The notes: generated from the letters alone by a model not told the origin. A stretch of DNA of 64,000 nucleotides from Burkholderiales bacterium (GCA_028868995.1 JAGWTH010000004.1:62001-126000), one strand, 5' to 3'; shown: positions 8,508 to 16,808, numbered from the stretch's first letter. Numbers and translations: made by a program.

Positions 8508-9176
8508 AAGAGGCGTCCCGCCGGCCGCTCGGCCAAGCCGCCCGCCAAGGAGACGACCCGCACCAACGACCCCGAACGGACCCGGGCCAACATCCTGGAG
8601 GTGGCGGCCGCGGAGTTCGGCGAGAAGGGCCTGGCCGGCGCGCGCATCGACGAGATCGCGGCGGCGACCCGGACCAGCAAGCGGATGATCTACTACTACT
8701 TCGGCAGCAAGGAGGGCCTGTACCTCGCGGTGCTGGAGGAGTCGTACCGGAAGGTGCGCGACATCGAGGCGGAGCTGCACCTGCAGGACCTCGCGCCCGA
8801 GCAGGCCCTGCGCCGGCTGGTGGCCTTCACCTTCGACCACCACCTGACCCACGAGAACTACATCCGCCTGGTGATGTCCGAGAACATCAACCGCGGCCAG
8901 TACATCGCCCAGTCCCGGCACATCCAGGAGCTGAACGTCCCGGCGATCGCCGCGATCCGCCAGCTCTATCAGCGCGGCGTGAAGGCGGGCGTGTTCCGCC
9001 CGGGGCTGGACCCGGTGGACATCCACGCCTCGATCTCGGCGCTGAGCTTCTTCAACGTCTCCAACCGCCACACCTTCGGCGTGATCTTCAAGCTCGACAC
9101 GCGCTCGCCCGCGTACATCGCGCGCCGGCGGGAGAACGTGATCGAGATGATCGTGCGCTTCATGCGGGCGGACTGA
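8490..9176 (+). CDS. TetR/AcrR family transcriptional regulator (TRAP/hydroaromatic cluster)
   Basis: This 228-residue regulator has its helix-turn-helix at about residues 33-80 (ANILEVAAAEFGEKGLAGAR then TSKRMIYYYFGSKEGLYLAV), followed by a TetR C-terminal domain with many aromatic residues. The first codons lie inside an 18-bp imperfect palindrome. Its right half is repeated exactly upstream of the TRAP transporter gene, which points to autoregulation and control of the downstream cluster. It is transcribed in the same direction as the TRAP, aroQ, aroE-like and quiC-like genes. A product or substrate of that hydroaromatic pathway is the likely effector, by inference from context only. Confidence 0.85.
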   Translation: MNELVHKRRPAGRSAKPPAKETTRTNDPERTRANILEVAAAEFGEKGLAGARIDEIAAATRTSKRMIYYYFGSKEGLYLAVLEESYRKVRDIEAELHLQDLAPEQALRRLVAFTFDHHLTHENYIRLVMSENINRGQYIAQSRHIQELNVPAIAAIRQLYQRGVKAGVFRPGLDPVDIHASISALSFFNVSNRHTFGVIFKLDTRSPAYIARRRENVIEMIVRFMRAD

Positions 9177-9258
9177 GCGGCCACCGAACCCCAGGGTTTT
9201 CCCTGAATCGCGCAGACCAGGGCGGCCCTGGCATTAGGGTCAACCTGGATAGCCACCC

Positions 9259-9276
9259 ACTAACCAGATGGTACAT
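9259..9276. promoter_or_regulatory. Candidate TetR operator upstream of the TRAP transporter
   Basis: This 18-bp element has arms ACTAACCA and TGGTACAT around a 2-bp centre. Five of eight arm positions pair, with a perfect ACCA-nn-TGGT core. It lies in the 152-bp spacer before the DctQM gene, and its right arm equals that of the site at 8490-8507. It is the second predicted site of the same regulator. Confidence 0.4.
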
Positions 9277-9328
9277 TTTGAGCTCCAGCTTGCGGGGGTG
9301 CTCCCCGCATCCAGAACAACCCACCAAG

Positions 9329-11227
9329 ATGAATCCTGCTGTCGCGGCTCCCGAGCCCGATCCGTCCATCTCAGGCGCGGCCGCCCACGTCGATTTGCCC
9401 CATCGGCCCTTCGCCCCGCGCATCGAGCACGCGTTCGACGTGCTGCTCGCGCTCGTCCTGTTCCTCGAACTGGTGCTGCTGTTCGGCAACACGGCGCTGC
9501 GCGCGCTGTCCAACACCTCGCTGGTCTGGGCCAACGAGGTCGCCGAATACTCTCTGACCAGCCTCGCCTTCATCGGCGGCGCCGTGGCCTACCACCGCGG
9601 CCTGCACTTGGTGGTACGTGTAGGCATCGACCGGCTGCCCAGGCGCTGGCGGGAATACGCGGAGTGCGCCCGCCACTACTTCGTGATCGCGGTGGCCGTC
9701 ATCGGCCTGGGGTACGCCCTGCCGATGTGGCGTGACTCCTGGACCAACCTGACCGTGGTGCTTCAGATCCCCAAGTCGTGGACCCTGCTGCCCTTCTTCG
9801 TGGGAATGGGCCTCACCGTGGTGTTCGCGCTGGCGGAGCTGCGCCGCCACACCGGCAAGGAGAACCTCGTCGCCGGCGCGCTCGTCGCCGTCCTGGCGCT
9901 GGCCTGGTTCCTGGCCCAGCACTTCACCGGTCCGTGGCAGGGCTCCCCCGGCATCGCGTTCGCGCTGCTGCTGCTGCTGTTCCTGGTCTTCGCCGGGGTG
10001 CCGATCGCATACGTGCTCTCGGTCACCGCCTACATCTTCATCTACAGCTCCGGCGAGGACCCGATGGCGGTGTCGCTGGCGATGTCCAACGGGATCAGCA
10101 GCTTCATCCTGCTGGCGGTGCCCTTCTTCATCCTGGCCGGCAACGTCATGACCGACGGCGGCCTCACCCAGCCGCTGGCCGACTGGGTCACCGGCATGGT
10201 CGGTCGCATGCGCGGCGGCCTGCTGCAGGCGCTGATCGTCGCGATGTACATCTTCTCCGGCATCTCAGGCTCCAAGATCGCCGACGTGGCGGCGGTGGGC
10301 ACCACGCTCAAGGGCATGCTCAGGCAGCAGGGCTACGATCCGGCCGAGAGCGCCGCGGTGCTGTCGGCCGCCGGCATCATGGGCGAGACCATCCCGCCCA
10401 GCCTGGTGATGATGGTGCTGGCCTCGATCACGACGCTGTCCGTGGCCACCTTCTTCGTGGCGGGCGTGGTGCCCGCCGCCGTCCTGGGCCTGTGCCTGAT
10501 GGGCATCGTCCACCGCCGCGCGAAGAAGTTCGACTGGCCGCGCTGCCCGGCGATCTCCTGGCGCGAGCGGATGCGACTGAGCTTCCGCGCGCTGCCCGCC
10601 CTGCTGGTGCCCATCATCCTGATCATCGGCATCGTCGGCGGCATCGCGACGACCACCGAGGTCTCCTCGATCGCGGTGGTTTTCTCGATCCTGGTGTCGG
10701 TGTTCATCTACCGCGGCATGAACCCGCGCACCTTCATCCGCACGCTGGCCGGATCGGGCGCCATGGCCGGCATGGTGCTGTTCATGGTGAGCGCGGGCAG
10801 CGCCTTCTCGTGGACCCTGGCCCTCAGCGGCCTGCAGTCGGTGGTGGCCGACTTCCTGGCCCTGCTGGGAGGCTCGGCCTTCGCCTTCATGGTCTTCTCC
10901 GTGGTCCTGATGGTGGTGATGGGTTCCATTCTGGAAGGCCTGCCCTCCCTGCTGATCTTCGGCCCGATGCTGCTGCAGCTCACGCACAACTACGGCATCG
11001 ACCCGATGGCCTTCGGCATCGTGATCATCATCGCCATGGGCGTGGGCACCTTCATTCCCCCCTTCGGCGTGTGCTACTTCGTGACCTGCTCGGTGATGGA
11101 CACCTCCGTGGAGCGGGTCACGCCGCGCTTCCTGCCCTACCTGGCCGTGCTGCTCGTCGGCCTGGTGGTCATCGCCCTCTTTCCCGCGGTGAGCCTCGCC
11201 TTGCCGCACGCCTTCAACCTTCACTGA
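9329..11227 (+). CDS. TRAP transporter fused small and large membrane subunits (DctQM)
   Basis: This 632-residue fusion contains both membrane components of a tripartite ATP-independent periplasmic transporter. The N-terminal part (about 30-200) has the four-helix DctQ pattern, including WANEVAEYSLTSLAFIGGAV and the conserved Trp and Glu. The remainder is DctM, with multiple transmembrane helices and motifs such as GGLTQPLADWVTGMVGRMRG and SGSKIADVAAVGTTLKG. The protein uses the Na+ or H+ gradient to import an organic acid. The ATG at 9329 gives a sensible cytoplasmic N-terminus; an upstream in-frame ATG at 9278 would overlap the candidate operator region. The DctP partner follows after 47 bases. 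Downstream aroQ, aroE-like and quiC-like genes suggest quinate, shikimate or dehydroshikimate as substrate. Confidence 0.88.
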   Translation: MNPAVAAPEPDPSISGAAAHVDLPHRPFAPRIEHAFDVLLALVLFLELVLLFGNTALRALSNTSLVWANEVAEYSLTSLAFIGGAVAYHRGLHLVVRVGIDRLPRRWREYAECARHYFVIAVAVIGLGYALPMWRDSWTNLTVVLQIPKSWTLLPFFVGMGLTVVFALAELRRHTGKENLVAGALVAVLALAWFLAQHFTGPWQGSPGIAFALLLLLFLVFAGVPIAYVLSVTAYIFIYSSGEDPMAVSLAMSNGISSFILLAVPFFILAGNVMTDGGLTQPLADWVTGMVGRMRGGLLQALIVAMYIFSGISGSKIADVAAVGTTLKGMLRQQGYDPAESAAVLSAAGIMGETIPPSLVMMVLASITTLSVATFFVAGVVPAAVLGLCLMGIVHRRAKKFDWPRCPAISWRERMRLSFRALPALLVPIILIIGIVGGIATTTEVSSIAVVFSILVSVFIYRGMNPRTFIRTLAGSGAMAGMVLFMVSAGSAFSWTLALSGLQSVVADFLALLGGSAFAFMVFSVVLMVVMGSILEGLPSLLIFGPMLLQLTHNYGIDPMAFGIVIIIAMGVGTFIPPFGVCYFVTCSVMDTSVERVTPRFLPYLAVLLVGLVVIALFPAVSLALPHAFNLH

Positions 11228-11274
11228 GCGCCCGCTCGCCCTTCCCGCACATACCAACCCAAGGAGACCCACCC

Positions 11275-12303
11275 ATGAAGCCCTCTTCCAGCCTGCTGTC
11301 CGCCGTCGCGTTCGCGGCGCTCCTGTCCTGTGCCGGCACGCCGGCCCTGGCCCAGGCCAAGTTCGTCCTGAAGCTGGCGCACTCCGACTCCGTCGACATG
11401 GCCACCTCGCGCAAGGCGGTGATGGCCGACACCTTCGCCAAGGAGGTCAAGGCCAGGAGCGGCGGCCGCATCGACGTGCAGGTCTTCGGCGCCGGCGCCC
11501 TGGGCGGCGAGCGCGAGCTGGTGGAGGGCGTGAAGAACGGCTTCATCCAGGCCGGCCTCGCCTCCGGCGTGATGGCCAACTTCTACCCGAACGCGATGGT
11601 CACCGACATCCCGTACCTGTTCCCGAACAACGAGGTCGCGGACAAGGTGATGGACGGCCCCTTCGGCCAGAAGCTGTCCGCCGACTTCCAGGCCGCCACC
11701 GGCATGCACAACCTGTGCTTCGGCGAAGTGGGCTTCCGTCACTTCAGCACGGGCAAGACGCCCGTCCATTCGCCCAAGGACCTGGCCGGCCTGAAGATCC
11801 GCGTGCAGGAAACCCCCCTGTACGTCACCGAGATGAAGGCCCTCGGCGCGCAGCCCACGCCGATCGCCTTCCCGGAGACCTACACGGCGCTGCAGACCGG
11901 CGTGGTCGACGGCGAGGAGAACCCGCTGCCGACGATCATCTTCGCCAAGTTCTACGAGGTGCAGAAGCATGTGACGCTCGACGGCCACAACTACGGCGTC
12001 GACTGGTTCGTGATGAGCGACAAGTTCTACAAATCGCTGCCGGCCGACCTGCAGAAGGTCGTCACCGACTCGGCCAAGTCGGCTTGCGCCGCGGAGCGCA
12101 AGGCCAACCGCACCTTCACGGCCAACGGTGCCAAGATCCTGGCCGAGAAGGGCGTCACGGTCTACACGCCGACGGCCGCGGAGATGGGTCAGTTCCGCGC
12201 CGCCGCCCAGCCGCCGGTGATCGACTTCCTGAAAACCAAGATCGACCCGAAGCTGATCGACAGCATCCAGGCCGCGGTCAAGCAAGCCGAAGGCGGGAAG
12301 TGA
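11275..12303 (+). CDS. TRAP transporter substrate-binding protein (DctP family)
   Basis: This 342-residue extracytoplasmic binding protein has a Sec signal peptide ending ALA-QA (about residues 1-25), followed by KFVLKLAHSDSVDMATSRKA, the usual DctP start. The central part contains FRHFSTGKTPVHSPKDLAGLKIRVQETP; the invariant Arg in LKIRVQ (family position near 170) forms the salt bridge with a substrate carboxylate. Also present is NPLPTIIFAKFYEVQKH. A strong AAGGAG site lies at 11261-11266. The conserved carboxylate-binding Arg agrees with an acid substrate. It is co-transcribed with the fused DctQM gene and precedes the hydroaromatic enzymes. Confidence 0.9.
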   Translation: MKPSSSLLSAVAFAALLSCAGTPALAQAKFVLKLAHSDSVDMATSRKAVMADTFAKEVKARSGGRIDVQVFGAGALGGERELVEGVKNGFIQAGLASGVMANFYPNAMVTDIPYLFPNNEVADKVMDGPFGQKLSADFQAATGMHNLCFGEVGFRHFSTGKTPVHSPKDLAGLKIRVQETPLYVTEMKALGAQPTPIAFPETYTALQTGVVDGEENPLPTIIFAKFYEVQKHVTLDGHNYGVDWFVMSDKFYKSLPADLQKVVTDSAKSACAAERKANRTFTANGAKILAEKGVTVYTPTAAEMGQFRAAAQPPVIDFLKTKIDPKLIDSIQAAVKQAEGGK

Positions 12304-12388
12304 AGCGGGACGCGGTACGTCCTGAAGGCCACTGTCCGCCGGGGCGTCCCGGGCGCAAGACGCCGGCCATGCACGAATTCAGCCTGCC

Positions 12389-12862
12389 ATGAAGAAGGTC
12401 CTCGTCCTCAACGGCCCCAACCTGAACCTGCTCGGCACGCGCGAGCCGGCGCTCTACGGCTCGACAAGCCTGGCCGACGTGGAGGCGCTCTGCCGCGCGG
12501 CGGGGGAGCGCCTCGGCTACGAGGTCGAGTGCTTCCAGAGCAACTGGGAGGGGGCGCTGATCGACAAGATCCACGAGTACGGGCGCCTGTTCAAGCAAGG
12601 GCTGGCGCTCGGATGCGTGTTCAACCCGAGCGCCTTCACCCACACCTCGGTGGCCCTGCAGGACGCGATCAAGGGCGTCGACGGGCTGCCGGTGATCGAG
12701 TGCCACATCTCCAACGTGCATGCGCGCGAGGCTTTTCGCAACCACTCCTACATCTCGCCGGCCGCCGCCGGCATCGTCGTCGGCTTCGGCGTGCCGGGCT
12801 ACGTGATCGCGCTGGAAGGCCTGGCGCGCAAGCACGACCCGGACAACCCCCGGCTGCCATGA
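12389..12862 (+). CDS. aroQ: Type II 3-dehydroquinate dehydratase
   Basis: This 157-residue enzyme interconverts 3-dehydroquinate and 3-dehydroshikimate. It begins [20 protein letters not shown]. The catalytic Tyr is Tyr23 (LYG), the substrate-binding Asn is Asn79 ([10 protein letters not shown]), and His106 and Arg113 lie in [17 protein letters not shown]. All are in family order, so it should be active. One difference from most homologues is SNWEG at 51-55, where SNHEG is usual. The gene overlaps the next one by four bases (ATGA) and sits in a catabolic setting with a TRAP importer and dehydroshikimate dehydratase-like genes. It is therefore probably a catabolic (quiB-like) copy rather than the housekeeping aroQ, which normally sits beside accBC. 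Confidence 0.9.
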   Translation: MKKVLVLNGPNLNLLGTREPALYGSTSLADVEALCRAAGERLGYEVECFQSNWEGALIDKIHEYGRLFKQGLALGCVFNPSAFTHTSVALQDAIKGVDGLPVIECHISNVHAREAFRNHSYISPAAAGIVVGFGVPGYVIALEGLARKHDPDNPRLP

Positions 12863-13719
12863 GTGCCCGCATCCCCCGACCCATGCTCATCACCGGCCGC
12901 ACCGAGTTCATCGCCCACCTGGGCTGGCCCACGCACGCCTTCAAGGCGCCGATGATCTACAACCCGTACTTCGAATCGGCCGGCATCGACGCGGTGGTCG
13001 TGCCCATGGGCTGCAAGCCGGAGAACTTCGCGCCGGTGCTGCGCGGCCTGTTCGCGCTGGAGAACATCCGCGGCGCGCTCATCACCATGCCGCACAAGGT
13101 CAGCGTGGTGGACCTGCTGGACGAGGTCACGCCCACGGTGAAGGTGGCCGGCTCCTGCAATGCGGTCAGGCGCGCGCCCGACGGCCGCCTGGTGGGCGAC
13201 ATGTTCGACGGCGAGGGCTTCGTGCGCGGGCTGGCGAACAAGGGCCTGGTGCTGCGCGGCGCGCGTGCCCTGGTGGTGGGCAGCGGCGGTGTCGGCTGCG
13301 CGATCGCCGCTTCGCTGGCGGCCGCCGGGGTGGCGGCGCTGGCGTTGTACGACACGCAGCCGGGCGCCGCCGAAGCGCTGGCGCAGCGCCTGCGCGCGCA
13401 CTACCCCGCCATCATGGTGAGCACGGACAGCCGCGACCCGGCCGGCTGCGACCTGGTGGTCAACGCCACGCCCCTGGGCATGGACCCGGGCGACCCGCTG
13501 CCCATCGAGATCGATCGCCTGGAGGCCCGCACCTTCGTGGGCGAGGTGGTCATGAAGACCGAGAGGACGGCCTTCCTGCGTGCGGCGCAGGAGCGCGGCT
13601 GCCGCATCCAGGTCGGCACCGACATGCTGTTCGAGATGATCCCGGCCTACCTGGAGTTCTTCGGCTTTCCCACGACCACCGCCGACCACCTGCGGTCGGT
13701 GGCGCGGCTGGAGTATTGA
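12859..13719 (+). CDS. Shikimate/quinate dehydrogenase family protein (AroE-like, divergent)
   Basis: This 286-residue AroE-fold NAD(P)-dependent dehydrogenase should oxidise or reduce a hydroaromatic acid. The catalytic Lys80 (MPHK), Asn101 (SCNAV) and Asp117 (MFDGEGF) are present, as is the nucleotide loop [21 protein letters not shown]. The shikimate-carboxylate Ser pair of AroE (HSKSP) is replaced by A-F-K-A-P at 27-31, so both serines are gone. A paralogue at 18854-19708 has the same kind of change. It is therefore probably not the biosynthetic shikimate dehydrogenase. In this operon a quinate-type dehydrogenase or a related role is likely. The start overlaps the aroQ stop (ATGA). Confidence 0.82.
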   Translation: MSARIPRPMLITGRTEFIAHLGWPTHAFKAPMIYNPYFESAGIDAVVVPMGCKPENFAPVLRGLFALENIRGALITMPHKVSVVDLLDEVTPTVKVAGSCNAVRRAPDGRLVGDMFDGEGFVRGLANKGLVLRGARALVVGSGGVGCAIAASLAAAGVAALALYDTQPGAAEALAQRLRAHYPAIMVSTDSRDPAGCDLVVNATPLGMDPGDPLPIEIDRLEARTFVGEVVMKTERTAFLRAAQERGCRIQVGTDMLFEMIPAYLEFFGFPTTTADHLRSVARLEY

Positions 13720-13722
13720 AAG

Positions 13723-14640
13723 ATGTCCGACCTGCTGCTGCAACCCGAACTCGCGCGCGAGCCCCTGCAGGACTCGTTCAGCGACGAGGACAACCCCATC
13801 GGCCTCGACGGCGTGGAGTTCGTCGAGTACGCCACCGCCAAGCCCCAGGCCCTGGGCCAGGTGCTGGAGATGATGGGTTTCCGGCCCGTGGCCCGCCACC
13901 GCTCGCGCGAGGTGCTGCTGTACCGCCAGGGCGGCATCAACATCGTGGTCAACGCCCATCCGCGCGACGCCGACGGCGCCACGCACGGGGAACAGGCGCC
14001 CGCCATCAGCGCGGTGGCCCTGCGCGTGCGCGACGCCCGCGCGGCCTACCGCTACGTGCTGGAGCACGGCGGCTGGGAGGTGCCCACGCATCCGGAGGCG
14101 ATGGAGCTGAACATCCCCGCCATCCACGGCGTGGGGGGCAGCCGCATCTACTTCGTCGACCGCTACCGCGAGTTCTCGATCTACGACGTGGATTTCGTGC
14201 CCATCCCCGGCGTCGAGCGCAACCCGCCGGCCACCGCGGGCGTGCACTTCTTCGGCATCGTGCAGTACATCGGGCCGGGGCGCAGCTACGACTGGCTGGA
14301 GTTCTACCGCGAGCTGTTCGGCATCCAGGCGATCCCGGACGAGCAGCGCTTCGGCATCATGCCCGCGGGCAAGCTGCTGCGGGCGCCCGCGCTGCAGCCG
14401 GCCAACCGCTTCATGCTGCAGGTGATCGAGCCGGAGGCCGACTCGCTGGACGACAGCGAGCGCCTGCAGCGCATCGGCCTGGGCGTGCCCGACGTGCTGG
14501 CGGCGGTGCGGGCGCTGCGCGCCCTGGGCATGGAGTTCGTCGAGACCGAGGCGGCGCACACCGAACGCCGCGGCGCGATCACCCGGACCTACCTGGGCAG
14601 CGTGGTGTTCGAGCTGGTGCACAGCGAGCCGGAATCATGA
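13723..14640 (+). CDS. HPPD-like VOC family protein (stand-alone QuiC C-terminal-type domain)
   Basis: This 305-residue protein has two VOC modules resembling 4-hydroxyphenylpyruvate dioxygenase. The N-terminal module contains EFVEYATAKPQALGQVLEMM; the C-terminal module contains VHFFGIVQYIGPGR and WLEFYRELFGIQAI. By alignment from memory, HPPD iron ligand one is His175 and the last is Glu297 (VVFELVHS), but the second His falls at Arg250 (LQRIGL), and the HPPD C-terminal gate helix is missing. True HPPD activity is therefore unlikely. In pseudomonads such a domain is fused behind the dehydroshikimate dehydratase of QuiC1; here it is a separate gene just before the dehydratase-like gene, coupled by an ATGA overlap. 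The two products may associate. Confidence 0.75.
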   Translation: MSDLLLQPELAREPLQDSFSDEDNPIGLDGVEFVEYATAKPQALGQVLEMMGFRPVARHRSREVLLYRQGGINIVVNAHPRDADGATHGEQAPAISAVALRVRDARAAYRYVLEHGGWEVPTHPEAMELNIPAIHGVGGSRIYFVDRYREFSIYDVDFVPIPGVERNPPATAGVHFFGIVQYIGPGRSYDWLEFYRELFGIQAIPDEQRFGIMPAGKLLRAPALQPANRFMLQVIEPEADSLDDSERLQRIGLGVPDVLAAVRALRALGMEFVETEAAHTERRGAITRTYLGSVVFELVHSEPES

Positions 14641-15542
14641 ACCACCGGCGCAGCCTGCACCAGGCGATCCAGGCGTTCGGCATGGACACGATCACGCTGG
14701 CGGGCCCCCTGGAAGCCAAGCTGGAGGCGATGCAGGAGGCCGGCTTCAGCCAGGTGATGCTCAAGGCCAACGACCTCGTGGGCCATCCGCAGGGCTGGCG
14801 GGCCGCGGTGAAGGCGGTGCGCGCCAGCGGCCTGCGCGGCACCGGCTTCCAGGTGCTGCGCGACTTCGAGGGCCTGTCGGGCCACCTCCACCAGTACAAG
14901 GTGGACATCGCGAAGACGATGCTGGAGATGTGCGCGGCGCTGGAGTGCAAGGTGCTGCTGGCGTGCTCCTCCACCTCGGCGCACGCCAGCCAGGACCTGG
15001 ACCCCATCGCGCGCGACCTGCGCAAGCTGGCGATGCTGGCCGTCCCGCTCGGCATCCGCATCGCCTACGAGGGCCTGTCCTGGGGCCGCACGGTCAACGA
15101 GTTCACCACCGCCTGGGACGTCGTGTGCCGCGCCGACTGCCCCAACCTGGGACTGGGCATCGACTCGTTCCACATCCTGGCGGCGAAGACACCGCTGGAC
15201 GCCATCGACGATCTCGACCCGTCCCGGATCTTCCTGGTGCAGCTGTCGGACTTCATGTGGCAGGAGACGCGCACCTTCGAGGAGCGCATGGCCACGGCGC
15301 GCACCTTCCGCGTGTTCCCCGGCGAGGGGGTGCACACGCGGGAGCTGGTGCAGCTGGTGCTGAAGCTCGACGCCCTGGGCTACGCGGGCGACTACAGCTT
15401 CGAGGTCTTCAACGACGACTACGTGCAGATGCCCCTGCCCATGGTGGCGCAGCGCGCGCTGCGCTCGGCCATGTGGCTGGGCGAGGACGTGCTGCGCCGC
15501 TCGGCGCCGCTGCCGGGGCAGCTGCGCCTGCGTCCGACCTAG
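14637..15542 (+). CDS. 3-dehydroshikimate dehydratase-like TIM-barrel protein
   Basis: This 301-residue AP endonuclease 2/sugar phosphate isomerase-fold protein probably converts 3-dehydroshikimate to protocatechuate. The metal-binding set of the family is visible as Glu145 (AYEGLSWG), Asp176 (GIDSFHI), Gln202 (LVQLSD) and Glu256 (SFEVFND), with His179 next to the Asp. AsbF- and QuiC-type dehydratases use the same Glu-Asp-Gln-Glu set. Sugar isomerases of this fold share it too, so the call leans on the AroQ, AroE-like and HPPD-like neighbours. The start overlaps the preceding stop (ATGA). The stop shares the palindrome CTAG with the convergent GST gene, so the two genes overlap by four bases. 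Confidence 0.78.
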   Translation: MNHRRSLHQAIQAFGMDTITLAGPLEAKLEAMQEAGFSQVMLKANDLVGHPQGWRAAVKAVRASGLRGTGFQVLRDFEGLSGHLHQYKVDIAKTMLEMCAALECKVLLACSSTSAHASQDLDPIARDLRKLAMLAVPLGIRIAYEGLSWGRTVNEFTTAWDVVCRADCPNLGLGIDSFHILAAKTPLDAIDDLDPSRIFLVQLSDFMWQETRTFEERMATARTFRVFPGEGVHTRELVQLVLKLDALGYAGDYSFEVFNDDYVQMPLPMVAQRALRSAMWLGEDVLRRSAPLPGQLRLRPT

Positions 15543-16246
15543 CTTTCCTTCCTCGGGATCTCGAGCCCGCGCTGCACCGCGGGCCGCGCGACGAACGCGT
15601 CGAGCACCCGCCGCACCTCGCCGAACGCCTCGAAGCCCACCAGCTCGCCCGCGCCGTAGAAGCCGACCAGGTTGCGCACCCAGGGAAAGATCGCGATGTC
15701 GGCGATCGTGTACTCGTCGCCCAGCATCCACTCGCGGCCGCGCAGGTGGCCATCGAGCACCGCCAGCAGCCGCTTCGCCTCGCCCGCGTACCGGTCGCGG
15801 GGACGCTTGTCCTCCCAGTCCTTGCCCGCGAACTTGTGGAAGAAGCCCAGCTGCCCGAACATGGGCCCGACGCCGCCCATCTGGAACATGAGCCACTGGA
15901 TCGCGTGCCAGCGCGCCTGCGGGTCGCGCGGCAGCAGTCGGCCGGTCTTGTCCGCCAGATAGAGCAGGATGGCGCCGGACTCGAACAGGGCCAGGGGCTT
16001 GCCGCCCGGACCGTCCGGGTCGATGATGGCGGGGATCTTGTTGTTCGGATTGAGCGCCAGGAACTCAGGCGACATCTGCTCGCCGGCCTCGAAGGCGACG
16101 CGGTGCGCCTCGTAAGGGAGACCCAGCTCCTCCAGCGCGATCGACACCTTCACGCCGTTGGGCGTCGGCAGCGAGTAGAGCTGCAGCCGGTCCGGTAACG
16201 CGGCAGGCCATTTCTGGTTGACAGGGAAAACGGAGAGATCGCTCAT
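15539..16246 (-). CDS. Glutathione S-transferase family protein (YfcG-like)
   Basis: This 235-residue cytosolic GST-fold protein has an N-terminal thioredoxin-like domain with LYSLPTPNGVKVSIALEELG (about 23-42) and the glutathione-binding segment NNKIPAI followed by LFESGAILLYL. The C-terminal helical domain has YTIADIAIFPWVRN, the usual N-capping box with Asp. The TPNG start of helix one, with Asn in place of catalytic Tyr or Ser, is typical of the YfcG/YghU (Nu) group, known for disulfide-bond reductase activity. The start is set at ATG 16246; the upstream extension in the same frame has no family match. No functional link to the neighbouring catabolic genes is visible. Confidence 0.87.
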   Translation of the reverse strand: MSDLSVFPVNQKWPAALPDRLQLYSLPTPNGVKVSIALEELGLPYEAHRVAFEAGEQMSPEFLALNPNNKIPAIIDPDGPGGKPLALFESGAILLYLADKTGRLLPRDPQARWHAIQWLMFQMGGVGPMFGQLGFFHKFAGKDWEDKRPRDRYAGEAKRLLAVLDGHLRGREWMLGDEYTIADIAIFPWVRNLVGFYGAGELVGFEAFGEVRRVLDAFVARPAVQRGLEIPRKES

Positions 16247-16431
16247 GGCAAACCCTTGCGGCAAAGCCGCGAGTGTGCCGCGTTTGCGACGGATAGGCGT
16301 TGACAGGGATGTCCCTGCCCCGGCCCAGTTGCGCTCGCGCCGCCTCTGAGGCAGCATCCGGACACTGGTTCATAATTCGCCAGTCCCGCATTCCACGTCC
16401 AACCACACCACGAACCGAAGAGGCACCTGAC

Positions 16432-16761
16432 ATGATCAAGACCCTGCTCGCCGCCATCGCCGCGGCCGTCGCCCTGATGGCTTCCAGCGCCTACGCCCAG
16501 GCCGACAAGGCCGGCGAAGCCCGCGCCCAGCCCAGCGCGCCCGCCACCAAGGAAGAGAAGAAGGCCGCCAAGGAGCACCGCAAGACCACCGGCAAGAAGG
16601 TCGCCAAGGAAGCCAAGGCCGGCGACGACCAGCCCGGCACCACCGCGAGCAAGAAGACTTCCAAGGAAGAGAAGGCCGCCGCCAAGGCGCACCGCAAGGC
16701 CGAAGGCAAGAAGGCCGTCAAGGAAAACAAGACCGGCGACGCCCAGCCCACCACCAAGTAA
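16432..16761 (+). CDS. Small exported Lys/Ala-rich protein with two tandem repeats
   Basis: This 109-residue protein has a clear Sec signal peptide (1-23, ending AYAQA). The mature chain is built from two repeats of about 30 residues: K40-T70 (starting KEEKKAAKEHRK and ending AGDDQPGT) and K78-T107 (starting KEEKAAAKAHRK and ending TGDAQPTT). The repeats are very rich in Lys, Ala and Glu, carry no Cys, and should be helical and strongly basic. I do not recognise a named family. It is a single gene with a strong bidirectional terminator directly behind it. A CATAAT at 16371-16376 could be a -10 box, without a clear -35. Binding to nucleic acid, polyanion or lipopolysaccharide is possible but unsupported. 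Confidence 0.75.
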   Translation: MIKTLLAAIAAAVALMASSAYAQADKAGEARAQPSAPATKEEKKAAKEHRKTTGKKVAKEAKAGDDQPGTTASKKTSKEEKAAAKAHRKAEGKKAVKENKTGDAQPTTK

Positions 16762-16779
16762 GAGCCGCCTGCGGGCACG

Positions 16780-16808
16780 AAAAAGCGGACCTCCGGGTCC
16801 GCTTTTTT
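16780..16808. terminator. Bidirectional rho-independent terminator
   Basis: A perfect 7-bp GC stem (16785-16791 with 16796-16802) and a TCCG tetraloop are flanked by five A and six T residues. The A/T tracts extend the pairing and supply a U-tract in both directions. It separates the small repeat protein gene (ends 16761) from the convergent amidohydrolase gene (ends 16823). Confidence 0.9.

Noticed and set aside
12859-13719. Reading this gene as the housekeeping biosynthetic aroE
   Set aside because: Both shikimate-binding serines are missing, and the gene is inside a catabolic TRAP cluster with a second similar paralogue nearby.
13723-14640. Reading this gene as hppD of tyrosine catabolism
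   Set aside because: One metal-ligand His is replaced by Arg, the C-terminal helix is missing, and the neighbours are hydroaromatic enzymes rather than tyrosine catabolism genes.
16300-16305. TTGACA as a possible -35 box before the small repeat protein gene
   Set aside because: No -10 element is found 16-18 bp downstream; the nearest CATAAT is at 16371, too far away.
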